DNA from: Cyanobacteria bacterium UBA5018
Lineage (GTDB): Bacteria > Cyanobacteriota > Cyanobacteriia > PCC-6307 > Cyanobiaceae
Assembly (NCBI GenBank): GCA_002396505.1
Contig: DGYA01000075.1
Span: 1 to 31,545 of the forward strand
Length of the DNA stretch: 31,545 nt
Direction of reading: 5' to 3'
In this document: one piece after another, positions 1-7,716 of the stretch
Numbering within the stretch: the stretch's first letter is position 1
Layout: each line of letters starts with the position of its first letter
Translations under genes and position numbers: made by a program
Notes under the pieces: model-generated
What the model was told of the DNA's origin: nothing
Databases searched by the model: none
The model's input: only the letters and a program-made list of their open reading frames with translations

Positions 1-1092
1 GGCGGCGCTCTCGGCGCCGTAGCCCATGGCCAACAGCACCGGGCTGGGGGCGGGCCGGTTGCCGCCGCCAGCGCAGGCGGAGCCACTGCTGGCGGCAATG
101 CCCTGGCGCCAGAGCGCCTGCACCAGGGCGCGACCGGAAAGGGCACGGCCCCAGCGGTCCGCCAGCGTGAGGCTGATGTGATGGGGCAGGCGCTCTGGCG
201 CCAGAATGAGGCGTGGATCCGGACCGCTGAGCTCCACGCCGGGCAGGGCCAGCAAGGCAGCGAGCAGGGGATCGCGCAACTGGGCAATGGGATCGCGGCC
301 GCCGTGCTGGCGCAGCCGCTGCTGGCAGAGGGCCAGGGCCGCGGCAAAACCGGCCGCCAGCACCACCGGCTCGGTGCCGGCCCGCAGGCCCCGCTCCTGG
401 CCGCCGCCGCCGATTTGAGGAGCGGGTTCCAGCCCTGGGCGCAGCAGCAGTCCACCGATGCCTCGGGGGCCCTGAAGCTTGTGAGCAGTGAAGCTGAGCA
501 GATCGGCCGGCAGCGTCGCCCAGTCGATCAACTGATGACCCACCACCTGCACGGCATCGAGGTGCAGCGGAATGCCAGCGGCGCGGCATTGGGCGCCGAT
601 GGTCTCGATCGCCTGCAGGGTGCCCACCTCGCTCTGGCCCCAGATCAGGGAAACCAAGCGGGTGGGGGGTGCCAGCAAACTCTCGGCCCAGTTGGGCAGC
701 AGCCGGCCACAGCCATCCACCGGCCAGCGGGCCAGGCTCCAGCCGCGCCGCACCAGGCTGGCGGCGGCGGCCTCCACGGCCGGGTGTTCCAGGGCTGAAA
801 TCACCAATCTGGGCGGCTGGCCAGCAGCGGGCCCAGCGCAGCGCTCAGCCAGCCCCAACAGAGCCAAATGCACCGATTCGCTGCCGCCGGAAGTGAATAC
901 CAATTCCTGCGGCGCCGCCCCCAGCTCTGCCGCGATGGCGGCGCGGCTGCGTTCGAGGCTCTCGGCGGCGGCCCAGCCGAGGCCGTGCAAGCTGGAGGGA
1001 TTGGCCCAGGCCTTGGCACTGGCCTCGGCGATGGCAGCCAGCACCTCGGCAGCCGGAGGGGCGGTGGCACAGGCGTCGAGGTAGATGGCCAT
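1..1092 (-). CDS. NifS/IscS-like cysteine desulfurase (class V aminotransferase), C-terminus cut by window edge
   Basis: PLP-dependent enzyme expected to remove sulfur from L-cysteine as an enzyme persulfide for Fe-S cluster or thiocofactor synthesis. The reading frame opens with ATG at 1092 (MAIYLDACATAPP) and stays open to the left edge, giving 364 residues of a family usually about 380-400 long. Family marks visible: the N-terminal YLDACATAPP segment, FTSGGSES (PLP phosphate binding), the Schiff-base lysine in SFTAHKLQGPRG, and the active-site loop SSGSACAGG with the catalytic cysteine near residue 340. It lies 11 bp downstream of dapF on the same strand, so co-transcription is likely. The class V fold is clear from these motifs. 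Whether it serves the ISC or SUF route, or is a selenocysteine lyase-like paralog, cannot be told from sequence. Confidence 0.88.
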   Translation of the reverse strand, partial: MAIYLDACATAPPAAEVLAAIAEASAKAWANPSSLHGLGWAAAESLERSRAAIAAELGAAPQELVFTSGGSESVHLALLGLAERCAGPAAGQPPRLVISALEHPAVEAAAASLVRRGWSLARWPVDGCGRLLPNWAESLLAPPTRLVSLIWGQSEVGTLQAIETIGAQCRAAGIPLHLDAVQVVGHQLIDWATLPADLLSFTAHKLQGPRGIGGLLLRPGLEPAPQIGGGGQERGLRAGTEPVVLAAGFAAALALCQQRLRQHGGRDPIAQLRDPLLAALLALPGVELSGPDPRLILAPERLPHHISLTLADRWGRALSGRALVQALWRQGIAASSGSACAGGGNRPAPSPVLLAMGYGAESAA

Positions 1093-1103
1093 AACCGAGG
1101 CGC

Positions 1104-2372
1104 TCAGGCAGCTGTTTCGGGGCCAGGGCTATCAAGGCCAGGGCTATCCAGGCCAGATGCATCCAAAGCGGAGCGTCGCTGCGCCCTGGCGCGGCTGCGC
1201 GATTCGATCGAGTTGCTGGCCAGGGCCACCAGCTCGTCTAGGGAGCTGCTGTTGAGCATCTCCAGGGTCTTGGCCCTGATGGCGGCCGTAGGGCAGTCGT
1301 CAGGCCTCTGGCAGCCATGCACGCAGGCCACGGAGCAGTTGATTGCCGGCTCCCCCTGGCTTACCCCGGGCCCTGGCTCCTGGCCCTGACTTTGCTGTTC
1401 AACGAGCTGTTGCTCAAGCTCCTGTTGCCCAAGCTTCTCTTGATCGGGATCCAGCTGTTCGCTGGGCTGCGTATCGAGCTGCTGATCATTGAAATCGGCG
1501 GCCGGCGCCGGGCCCCAGAGCAGCGGCGAGAGCACGCCGTCGAACACGGCCTCGGCCGGGCCATCCATGAACAGGTGGTCGCTGGCCTCATCCCAGTGGA
1601 TCTCCAGCGGACCGCCGGGCAGATCGAGCCGGGCGCGGCGCCCGGAGATGCCGAGGCGATGGCAAACCACCAAGGTGGCGCAGGCGCCGGTGCCGCAGGC
1701 GAGGGTGGGGCCAGCGCCCCGCTCCCATACCCGCATCACCAGGTGGCTGGGGCTAAGGGCCTGGACAAAATGCACATTGGCCTTGGCCGGAAAGCTGGGG
1801 TGCAGCTCCAGGGCGGCGCCGAAGCGCTCCAGATCCACCTGCTCCACATCGGCCACTGGAATCACCATATGGGGATTGCCCATGCCGGCGGCGCCCACCT
1901 GAAAGCTTTCCCCGGCGGCTTCAATCAAGCCCTCGGGGATGCCAGAGGGGCCGATCTCCAGGGTGGTGGGAATGGCGGCGGGTTGCAGGAAGGGGACGCC
2001 CATGTCCACCCGAATCGTGCCGTCGCTCAGCAATTCGGGCACGATGCGGCCGGCGAGGGTGTCGATCTGCCACTGGCGACCGGGCTCGTCGCCGTCGCTG
2101 TCGGCCAGGAAGCGGGCCAGGCAACGGATGCCATTGCCGCACATCTCCGGCTCGGTGCCATCGGCGTTGAAGATGCGCATGCGCAGTTCGCCGCCGGCAT
2201 TGGGGGGCAGAGCCAGGATCACGCCATCGCCACCCACGCCAAAGCGGCGGTCGCAGAGCAATTTCACCAGTTCGGGGCAGAGCTCGAAGCAGAAATCCGT
2301 GCTGGGGGCATCGCGGCCGTCCAGCATCAAGAAATCGTTACCCAGGCCTTGATACTTGCTGAAAGAAAGCAC
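1104..2372 (-). CDS. dapF: Diaminopimelate epimerase with a Cys-rich C-terminal extension
   Basis: Converts LL- to meso-diaminopimelate for lysine and peptidoglycan synthesis, in the cytoplasm. Both catalytic cysteines are present: C78 in EMCGNG and C226 in LACGTGAC; the N-terminal KYQGLGNDF and GGDG motifs also fit. The start is GTG at 2372. The protein is 422 residues, whereas DapF is normally about 275-290. The epimerase ends near residue 290. It is followed by a Gln/Glu-rich linker with 5-residue periodicity (about 295-334), then a compact segment with four cysteines (C346, C350, C354, C360; spacing C-x3-C-x3-C-x5-C) and a helix ending near 392, then an Ala/Ser/Pro tail in which SGLDSPGLDSPG is encoded by two 15-bp direct repeats (1121-1150). 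The epimerase call is firm. The extension is unassigned and could be a fused small metal-binding protein. Confidence 0.93.
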   Translation of the reverse strand: MLSFSKYQGLGNDFLMLDGRDAPSTDFCFELCPELVKLLCDRRFGVGGDGVILALPPNAGGELRMRIFNADGTEPEMCGNGIRCLARFLADSDGDEPGRQWQIDTLAGRIVPELLSDGTIRVDMGVPFLQPAAIPTTLEIGPSGIPEGLIEAAGESFQVGAAGMGNPHMVIPVADVEQVDLERFGAALELHPSFPAKANVHFVQALSPSHLVMRVWERGAGPTLACGTGACATLVVCHRLGISGRRARLDLPGGPLEIHWDEASDHLFMDGPAEAVFDGVLSPLLWGPAPAADFNDQQLDTQPSEQLDPDQEKLGQQELEQQLVEQQSQGQEPGPGVSQGEPAINCSVACVHGCQRPDDCPTAAIRAKTLEMLNSSSLDELVALASNSIESRSRARAQRRSALDASGLDSPGLDSPGPETAA

Positions 2373-2405
2373 GATCCTGGTCTGGGCAGCTGAACTGACA
2401 ATCCT

Positions 2406-2642
2406 ATGCAGAGCGTTTTAGGCCGAGGCGGCGATGGCTTCGATGCCAGCCAGCCGGGCATTCGCCACATTCAAGGCCTGATCCGCCACGGATCGCCGCT
2501 GAAGCTGACGCTCCTAGCTGGCGAGCAATTACAGGGGGTGCTGCGCTGGCAAGACCAGGACTACCTGGCGATCAGCCAGGAGGGACAGCCTCTGACCCTG
2601 GTGAACCGCCACGCCATTGCCATGCTGCAGTCACTGGCCTAG
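2406..2642 (+). CDS. hfq: Cyanobacterial Hfq-like Sm-fold protein
   Basis: A 78-residue protein with a basic, helix-forming stretch (GIRHIQGLIRHGSPLKLTLL) followed by the Sm-like strand pattern LAGEQLQGVLRWQDQDYLAI. This matches the divergent cyanobacterial Hfq, which lacks the classical YKHAI Sm2 motif. In other cyanobacteria this protein does not behave as a typical sRNA matchmaker; it binds the type IV pilus extension motor and affects motility and DNA uptake. That role is family knowledge and is not visible here. The gene is divergent from dapF with 33 bp between start codons and precedes leuS on the same strand. ATG at 2406 is the only good start; no clear Shine-Dalgarno is seen. The N-terminal dozen residues before GIRH look unconserved. 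Confidence 0.8.
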   Translation: MQSVLGRGGDGFDASQPGIRHIQGLIRHGSPLKLTLLAGEQLQGVLRWQDQDYLAISQEGQPLTLVNRHAIAMLQSLA

Positions 2643-2750
2643 GGGCTGTCGCTAGGGGATGGCTAGGCCGGCTTGTCTGGCTGCCGAGCCCAGCTGGCTG
2701 GGTCAGCTGAATCGGCTGTGGCACCATCACAAACCAGCCAAGGGCCTGTC

Positions 2751-5426
2751 GTGAGCGAAGTGAGCCGCTATCAACCCCAGGCCATCGAGGGAAGCTGGCA
2801 ACAGCTGTGGCAGGCGGCGGAGCTGGATGCCACCCCAGATGGGGCAAGCGATCTGGAGACTGATGGGGCAGGGACCAGCCCCGAGAGCTTCTACGCCCTA
2901 TCGATGTTTCCCTACCCCTCTGGGAACCTGCACATGGGCCATGTGCGCAACTACGTGATCACCGACGTGGTGGCACGGGTGCAGCGAATGCGCGGCAAGC
3001 AAGTACTGCATCCGATGGGCTGGGATGCCTTTGGTCTGCCGGCCGAAAATGCGGCGATTGAAAGGGGTGTCGATCCAGGCGTCTGGACCGACCGCAACAT
3101 CGCGGCGATGCGCGATCAACTGCGCCAGCTGGGCCTATCGATCGACTGGGATCGGGAGCTGGCCACCTGCCACAGCGACTACTACCGCTGGACCCAATGG
3201 CTGTTCCTGCAGTTTCTAGATGCTGGGCTGGCCTACCAAAAGGAAGCCACCGTCAACTGGGACCCGGTGGACCAGACGGTACTGGCCAACGAACAGGTGG
3301 ACAGCGAAGGGCGTTCCTGGCGCTCCGGGGCCCTGGTGCAAAAGCGCCAGCTGCGCCAGTGGTTTCTGCGCATCACCGCCTACGCCGACCAGCTGCTGGA
3401 CGATCTGCCCAAGCTGACCGGCTGGCCGGAACGGGTGCGCACCATGCAGGCCAACTGGATTGGCCGCAGCAAAGGCGCCGAATTGCATTTTTCAGTAGTA
3501 GATGCCAGCGGCGAGAGCAGCGGTGAGCGAATCACGGTGTTCACTACCCGGCCGGACACCATCTATGGGGCCAGCTATGTGGTGCTCGCACCGGAACATC
3601 CGCTGGTGGCCCAGCTCACCAGCAACGACCATCAGCTGCAGGTAGAAGCCTTTTGCGATATTGTCAGTAGCCAGAGCGAGCAGGAACGTACGGCGGAAGA
3701 TAAGCCCAAGCGGGGGGTGCCCCTGGGCTCGCTGGTGCGCAATCCGGCCAGCGGCGAACTGCTGCCAATTTGGATCGCCGACTACGTGCTATCTGAATAC
3801 GGCACCGGAGCGGTGATGGGGGTACCCGCCCATGACCAGCGAGATTTTATATTCGCCCGCCAGTACGAACTGCCGGTAAAGCAGGTAATCATTCCCGAGG
3901 GCAGTGATGAGCACGCCTATGAGGGTGGTGCCTGGACAGAAGCCGGGGTGCTGATCCACTCGGCTGAATTTAATGGTCTTAAAAGTGGCGAGGCCAAGCT
4001 GGCGATCACCCAGGCGGCTGAGCGGGGGGGCTGGGGCCAGGGCAGGGTGCAGTACCGGCTGCGCGATTGGCTGATCTCCCGACAGCGCTACTGGGGTTGC
4101 CCAATTCCGGTGATCCATTGCCCCAGCTGCGGCGTGGTGCCGGTGCCAACCGCCCAGCTGCCAGTGGAGCTGCCCAATGCCGGCGCCTTCAGCGGCAAGG
4201 GCGGCTCGCCCCTGGCCCAGCAGCAGCAATGGCTGAACGTGGCCTGCCCGGCATGCGGCGAGCCCGCGCAGCGGGAAACGGACACCATGGACACCTTCAT
4301 GTGCTCCAGCTGGTATTACCTGCGCTATAGCGATCCCCACAACACGGAACTACCGTTTGATCGCCAGAAAGTGGATCGCTGGCTGCCGGTGGATCAATAC
4401 GTGGGTGGCATCGAACACGCGATCCTCCATTTACTCTATTCCCGCTTCTTTACCAAGGTGTTAAGAGATCGGGGCCTGCTGAGTTTTGACGAACCATTTA
4501 CCCGGTTACTCACCCAGGGAATGGTGCAAGGGATTACCTACAAAAATCCAGCAACAGGCAAATATATCGCCCCAAGCGATGTGAAAGATGCAGACGATCC
4601 CCGCGATCCGGTAAGCGGCGAAATACTGGAAACATTTTACGAAAAAATGTCTAAGTCGAAGTACAATGGGGTAGATCCATCCCAGGTAATTGACCGCTAC
4701 GGAGCCGATACGGCGCGCATGTTCATTTTGTTCAAGGCACCACCGGAAAAGGATCTGGAATGGGACGATGCCGACGTGGAGGGTCAATTCCGCTTTCTGC
4801 AACGAATCTGGCGCCTGGTTGATGCCGCCATTGCCCGCGGACTAAATTTGAATAATTTAGTGGATCCAAAAGCGCCAGTGGACAGCCAGGCGATTAGGGC
4901 TGCAGAACTCAGCCCCAGCGAGCGGCAGTTGCGGCGAGCCGTACATACGGCAATTCAGGAAGTCAGCGAAGATCTAAGTGGTGATTATCAGTTCAATACA
5001 GCCGTATCGGAACTTATGAAGCTCAGCAATGCCATGGTTGAAACCATGGCGGATGTCTCCGCTCCGGTGGCCACAGAGGCCCTGCACATTTTGCTGCTGT
5101 TGCTGGCCCCCTTCGCCCCCCACCTGGCCGAGGAGCTGTGGCTGAAACTGGGGGGCCGCAGGGCCGATCAACCGCTCAGCCAGAGCAGCATCCACCGCCA
5201 GCGCTGGCCCCAGCTGGATCCAGCGGCCCTGGTGCGCGACACCATCCCCCTGGTGATCCAGGTGAAGGGCAAGGTGCGGGGCAATTTGGAGGTGCCCGCC
5301 GACGCCGATGCGGCCACCCTGGAACAGCTGGCCCTAGCCAGCGAGGTGGCGATCAAGTGGCTGGAGGGCAAGCCACCGAGCCGGGTGATCGTGGTGCCGG
5401 GAAAACTGGTAAACCTGGTGCCCTGA
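2751..5426 (+). CDS. leuS: Leucyl-tRNA synthetase
   Basis: Class Ia aminoacyl-tRNA synthetase charging tRNA-Leu, with a CP1 editing domain that hydrolyses misacylated tRNA. The HIGH motif is HMGH (residues 61-64, within PYPSGNLHMGHVRNY), and KMSKS is at 632-636. The editing-domain core TTRPDTIYGASYVVLAPEHP, the zinc-type cysteine pairs (CPSCG, CPACG) and the C-terminal VQVKGKVRG-type strand (VIQVKGKVRGNL) are present. GTG at 2751 is chosen because it gives the expected beginning MSEVSRYQPQAIEGSWQQLW. The frame stays open upstream to a TTG at 2673, but that extra stretch looks like leader sequence. The length of 891 residues is slightly above average because of an acidic insert near residues 25-44. 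The downstream EamA gene begins 2 bp after the stop. Confidence 0.96.
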   Translation: MSEVSRYQPQAIEGSWQQLWQAAELDATPDGASDLETDGAGTSPESFYALSMFPYPSGNLHMGHVRNYVITDVVARVQRMRGKQVLHPMGWDAFGLPAENAAIERGVDPGVWTDRNIAAMRDQLRQLGLSIDWDRELATCHSDYYRWTQWLFLQFLDAGLAYQKEATVNWDPVDQTVLANEQVDSEGRSWRSGALVQKRQLRQWFLRITAYADQLLDDLPKLTGWPERVRTMQANWIGRSKGAELHFSVVDASGESSGERITVFTTRPDTIYGASYVVLAPEHPLVAQLTSNDHQLQVEAFCDIVSSQSEQERTAEDKPKRGVPLGSLVRNPASGELLPIWIADYVLSEYGTGAVMGVPAHDQRDFIFARQYELPVKQVIIPEGSDEHAYEGGAWTEAGVLIHSAEFNGLKSGEAKLAITQAAERGGWGQGRVQYRLRDWLISRQRYWGCPIPVIHCPSCGVVPVPTAQLPVELPNAGAFSGKGGSPLAQQQQWLNVACPACGEPAQRETDTMDTFMCSSWYYLRYSDPHNTELPFDRQKVDRWLPVDQYVGGIEHAILHLLYSRFFTKVLRDRGLLSFDEPFTRLLTQGMVQGITYKNPATGKYIAPSDVKDADDPRDPVSGEILETFYEKMSKSKYNGVDPSQVIDRYGADTARMFILFKAPPEKDLEWDDADVEGQFRFLQRIWRLVDAAIARGLNLNNLVDPKAPVDSQAIRAAELSPSERQLRRAVHTAIQEVSEDLSGDYQFNTAVSELMKLSNAMVETMADVSAPVATEALHILLLLLAPFAPHLAEELWLKLGGRRADQPLSQSSIHRQRWPQLDPAALVRDTIPLVIQVKGKVRGNLEVPADADAATLEQLALASEVAIKWLEGKPPSRVIVVPGKLVNLVP

Positions 5427-5428
5427 CC

Positions 5429-5875
5429 ATGGACGAGTCCGCATTGCTGGGCAGTTGGCAGTTTTGGGCAGTGCTGGCCTCCCTGTTTGCGGCGCTCACG
5501 GGCCTGCTAAGCAAAGTTGGCGTACATGGCATCGATAGCAACCTGGCCACCCTGCTGCGCACCCTGGTGGTGCTGGTGGCCCTAGGCACCATGCTGTTGC
5601 TGACGGGCCAGTTACAGGCCAGCAAATTTGGCCAGTTACCTCGCAACAGCCTGGTGGCCCTGGGCCTATCGGGCTTGGCCACTGGCGCCTCCTGGCTTTG
5701 CTACTTCAAGGCATTGCAATTTGGTCCGATCGCCCGGGTGGCCTCGATCGACAAATTGAGCGTAGTACTGGTGGCGATTTTCGGGGTAGTGCTGTTGGGT
5801 GAACAGCTGGGTTGGCGAGCCTGGCTAGGAGTGATCCTAATCGGTGTAGGTGGCCTGCTGGTGGCTCTGCCCTAA
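5429..5875 (+). CDS. Small EamA-family (DMT) membrane transporter, single domain
   Basis: A 148-residue, very hydrophobic protein with about five predicted membrane segments: WAVLASLFAALTGLL, LRTLVVLVALGTMLLL, LVALGLSGLATGASWLCYF, VVLVAIFGVVLLG and LGVILIGVGGLLVAL. The pattern KALQFGPIARVASIDKLSVVLVAIFGVVLLGE is the signature of the EamA half-domain of the drug/metabolite transporter superfamily. Full-length relatives carry two such domains; single-domain versions like this one probably function as dimers. The substrate is unknown. The ATG at 5429 is 2 bp after the leuS stop, which suggests translational coupling with leuS. The gene converges on the YjbQ-like gene with only 7 bp between stop codons. 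Confidence 0.82.
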   Translation: MDESALLGSWQFWAVLASLFAALTGLLSKVGVHGIDSNLATLLRTLVVLVALGTMLLLTGQLQASKFGQLPRNSLVALGLSGLATGASWLCYFKALQFGPIARVASIDKLSVVLVAIFGVVLLGEQLGWRAWLGVILIGVGGLLVALP

Positions 5876-5882
5876 TCCTGCC

Positions 5883-6329
5883 TTAGTTCTCCAGCCGCAG
5901 CTGCAGCAATACCTGCCGCTGGCGGGGGCCATCCAGTTCCACCAGCAGCACCGACTGGTACCTGCCCAGACCGAGTTTCCCATCTAGCACCGGCAGGCTG
6001 AGCTGGCAGCCCAACATCAGGGCAATCAGGTGGGCATGGGCGTTGCGCGGTTCATCGGCGGGAATGTCCTGGCGTAGCTCCAGATCGTTGTGCAGCCAGG
6101 CTCGCTGCGGGGGCACCAAGGCTAGAAAGAACTGCTCTATATCAGTGAGCAGACGTTGTTCATTCTCATTAATCACCAGGGCAGTAGTGGTGTGCTGGCC
6201 CACCGCCACCACCAAACCCTGTTGCATGCTGTGGCCATCAATCAGCCGTTGGATGTCCGCGGTGATGTCATGACAGCAAAAAGGCGCCTTTGTGGCAATC
6301 TGAAGTCGGTGGTGCAGCAGTGGAGCCAT
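5883..6329 (-). CDS. YjbQ/UPF0047 family protein
   Basis: A 148-residue member of the compact YjbQ (UPF0047) family. The family motifs are present in order: GQHTTTALVINENEQRLLTDIE, WLHNDLELR, NAHAHLIALMLG, PVLDGKLGLGRYQSVLLVELDGPR. The conserved His, Asn and Asp/Glu residues form a putative metal or phosphate site. Some members show weak secondary thiamine-phosphate synthase activity in E. coli complementation, but the physiological role is not settled. ATG at 6329 is the natural start. The gene lies downstream of the cbbX gene on the same strand, separated by 138 bp that contain a hairpin, so it is probably a separate unit. No link to carbon fixation is visible. Confidence 0.82.
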   Translation of the reverse strand: MAPLLHHRLQIATKAPFCCHDITADIQRLIDGHSMQQGLVVAVGQHTTTALVINENEQRLLTDIEQFFLALVPPQRAWLHNDLELRQDIPADEPRNAHAHLIALMLGCQLSLPVLDGKLGLGRYQSVLLVELDGPRQRQVLLQLRLEN

Positions 6330-6378
6330 TAGCCCTAGACATTGATTGGGTCACCGGAAGTTTAATCACCATATAACT

Positions 6379-6407
6379 GCCACAAGTAAAGCTGGCCCAG
6401 CTGTGGC
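6379..6407 (-). promoter_or_regulatory. Nested inverted repeat in the cbbX-yjbQ spacer
   Basis: GCCACA (6379-6384) pairs with TGTGGC (6402-6407). Inside it, AGCTGG pairs with CCAGCT around a single base. No T-run follows on the minus strand, so this is not a convincing intrinsic terminator. It could be an RNA 3' end or a protein-binding site. The rest of the 138-bp spacer (6330-6467) shows nothing else recognisable. Confidence 0.35.
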
Positions 6408-6467
6408 GTTACTACAGCAGGCTCGCCCAGACGGATCCCAGGCTAGCGATTGACAATCAGGGATAGG

Positions 6468-7424
6468 CTAAGTTATGGGCTCACTCGGATCCAATCCTTC
6501 CACTTCACCATTAAATACCCTACTGGCGGTAATATCTACGGCCTCAATTGTCATCAAGTCGAGCCGGGTTAATGCGGAACCCATACGGGTAAATAAGCGG
6601 TTCGCCTGTCGCATGCGAGCACGATCAATTGCATTGCGAATCGAGCGAGCGTTAGCAAAGAAAGGCAACTGCATTCGACGCTGAATGTAATCGGCAAAAG
6701 CAGCACAAGCCTCCTCGCTGAAACGATAGCTTTCTGCCGCCAGGATTATCCTGGCAATAGCAAACAACTCATCAGCGGAATAATCCGGAAAGTCGATATG
6801 ATTGGCAACCCGGGAGGAAAGGCCGGGATTAGACTGATAAAAGATGTCCATGCGCTCCTTGTAGCCAGCAAATATAACCACTAGGTCGTCGCGGTTAGCC
6901 TCCATGACTTGCAATAAAATTTCTATCGCTTCAGCACCATAGTCACGTTCATTTTCAGGGCGATAAAGATAATATGCCTCATCAATAAATAACACACCGC
7001 CGATCGCCTTCTTGAGCATCTCTCTGGTCTTCGGTGCGGTATGGCCGATGTATTGACCGACAAGATCATCTCGGGTGGCCGTCACCACATGCCCCTTGCG
7101 CAGGTAGCCGAGACCATGGAGAATTTTGCTCATCCGCTCCGCCACAGTGGTCTTACCCGTGCCGGGACGTCCGGTGAAAGACATGTGCAGGGAGGGGGGC
7201 GCTGTGCCCAGGCCCAACTGCATGCGGGCACGATTGACCACCAGCAGAGCGGCAATTTCACGGATTCTCGCCTTGACGGGCTTAAGACCGATCAGCTCCC
7301 TATCCAGCTGATCCAGCACGGCCTGGATGCCGGCAGCCTCATAGGCCAAGCGCAGATCCACATGCTCTGGCCAAGCAGCTGGACTGGCGTCTGAGCTGCT
7401 GGCCTGGTCGGCAGAAAAAACCAT
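6468..7424 (-). CDS. cbbX: CbbX, AAA+ red-type Rubisco activase
   Basis: A 318-residue AAA+ ATPase expected to remodel sugar-phosphate-inhibited form I Rubisco. Walker A is GRPGTGKT (85-92), Walker B is VLFIDE (144-149), and the arginine finger is R205 in NPGLSSRVANHIDF. The central pore loop contains YIGHTA (125-130). The CbbX N-terminus LIGLKPVKARIREIAALL and the C-terminal ANARSIRNAIDRAR sensor-2 region agree with the family. It is the last gene of the co-oriented carbon-concentrating island, starting 6 bp after the acRAF stop, so translation is probably coupled. Genes of this type were named for red-lineage Rubisco; alpha-cyanobacteria use a CbbX-like protein with their form IA enzyme. 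A 20-residue Ser/Ala-rich N-terminus precedes the conserved part. Confidence 0.93.
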   Translation of the reverse strand: MVFSADQASSSDASPAAWPEHVDLRLAYEAAGIQAVLDQLDRELIGLKPVKARIREIAALLVVNRARMQLGLGTAPPSLHMSFTGRPGTGKTTVAERMSKILHGLGYLRKGHVVTATRDDLVGQYIGHTAPKTREMLKKAIGGVLFIDEAYYLYRPENERDYGAEAIEILLQVMEANRDDLVVIFAGYKERMDIFYQSNPGLSSRVANHIDFPDYSADELFAIARIILAAESYRFSEEACAAFADYIQRRMQLPFFANARSIRNAIDRARMRQANRLFTRMGSALTRLDLMTIEAVDITASRVFNGEVEGLDPSEPIT

Positions 7425-7430
7425 CGCGGC

Positions 7431-7706
7431 TTAGGCCTGGGGGGAATCATTCAGCAGGCCCTCAATCCTCACTGCCATGGCCTGCTCGGCTTCACCCACC
7501 AGTTGCTTTGCCTCGCCCCCAGCTCTCAAGGTGAGGTTCACGTAGGTGCGACCAAAGCTGATGTCGGGAAATTGTTGTGTTTCCTCGGAAAGGGCATTCA
7601 GCCGTTCCAGAAAATCACGGGTGCTCGAGTAGTCAGGGAACTCGATGCGGCGCTCCAGCCATTCGGGCTTGTCTGGCTTGGGTCGCGGGGTCCAGGGTTG
7701 ATCCAT
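7431..7706 (-). CDS. acRAF, pterin carbinolamine dehydratase-like Rubisco assembly factor
   Basis: A 91-residue protein with the pterin-4a-carbinolamine dehydratase (PCD/DCoH) fold pattern: WLERRIEFPDYSSTRDFLERLNALSEETQQFPDISFGRTYVNLTL. At the position of the catalytic His-His-Pro of true PCD enzymes it has QFPDISF, so enzyme activity is unlikely. This fits the alpha-carboxysome Rubisco assembly factor acRAF, a chaperone for form IA Rubisco. The start at 7706 (MDQPWTPRPKP) is preferred over an upstream in-frame codon that would overlap cupB. It sits 10 bp after cupB and 6 bp before cbbX, so the Rubisco assembly factor and activase are adjacent. The short Pro/Lys-rich N-terminus is typical of the family. 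Confidence 0.82.
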   Translation of the reverse strand: MDQPWTPRPKPDKPEWLERRIEFPDYSSTRDFLERLNALSEETQQFPDISFGRTYVNLTLRAGGEAKQLVGEAEQAMAVRIEGLLNDSPQA

Positions 7707-7716
7707 GTAGGCAAAC

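Noticed and set aside
178..2393. Long plus-strand open frames over the cysteine desulfurase and dapF genes
   Set aside because: They are antisense frames kept open by high GC; the translated sequences are Gly/Ala/Gln/His-rich without family patterns, while the minus strand encodes clear enzymes.
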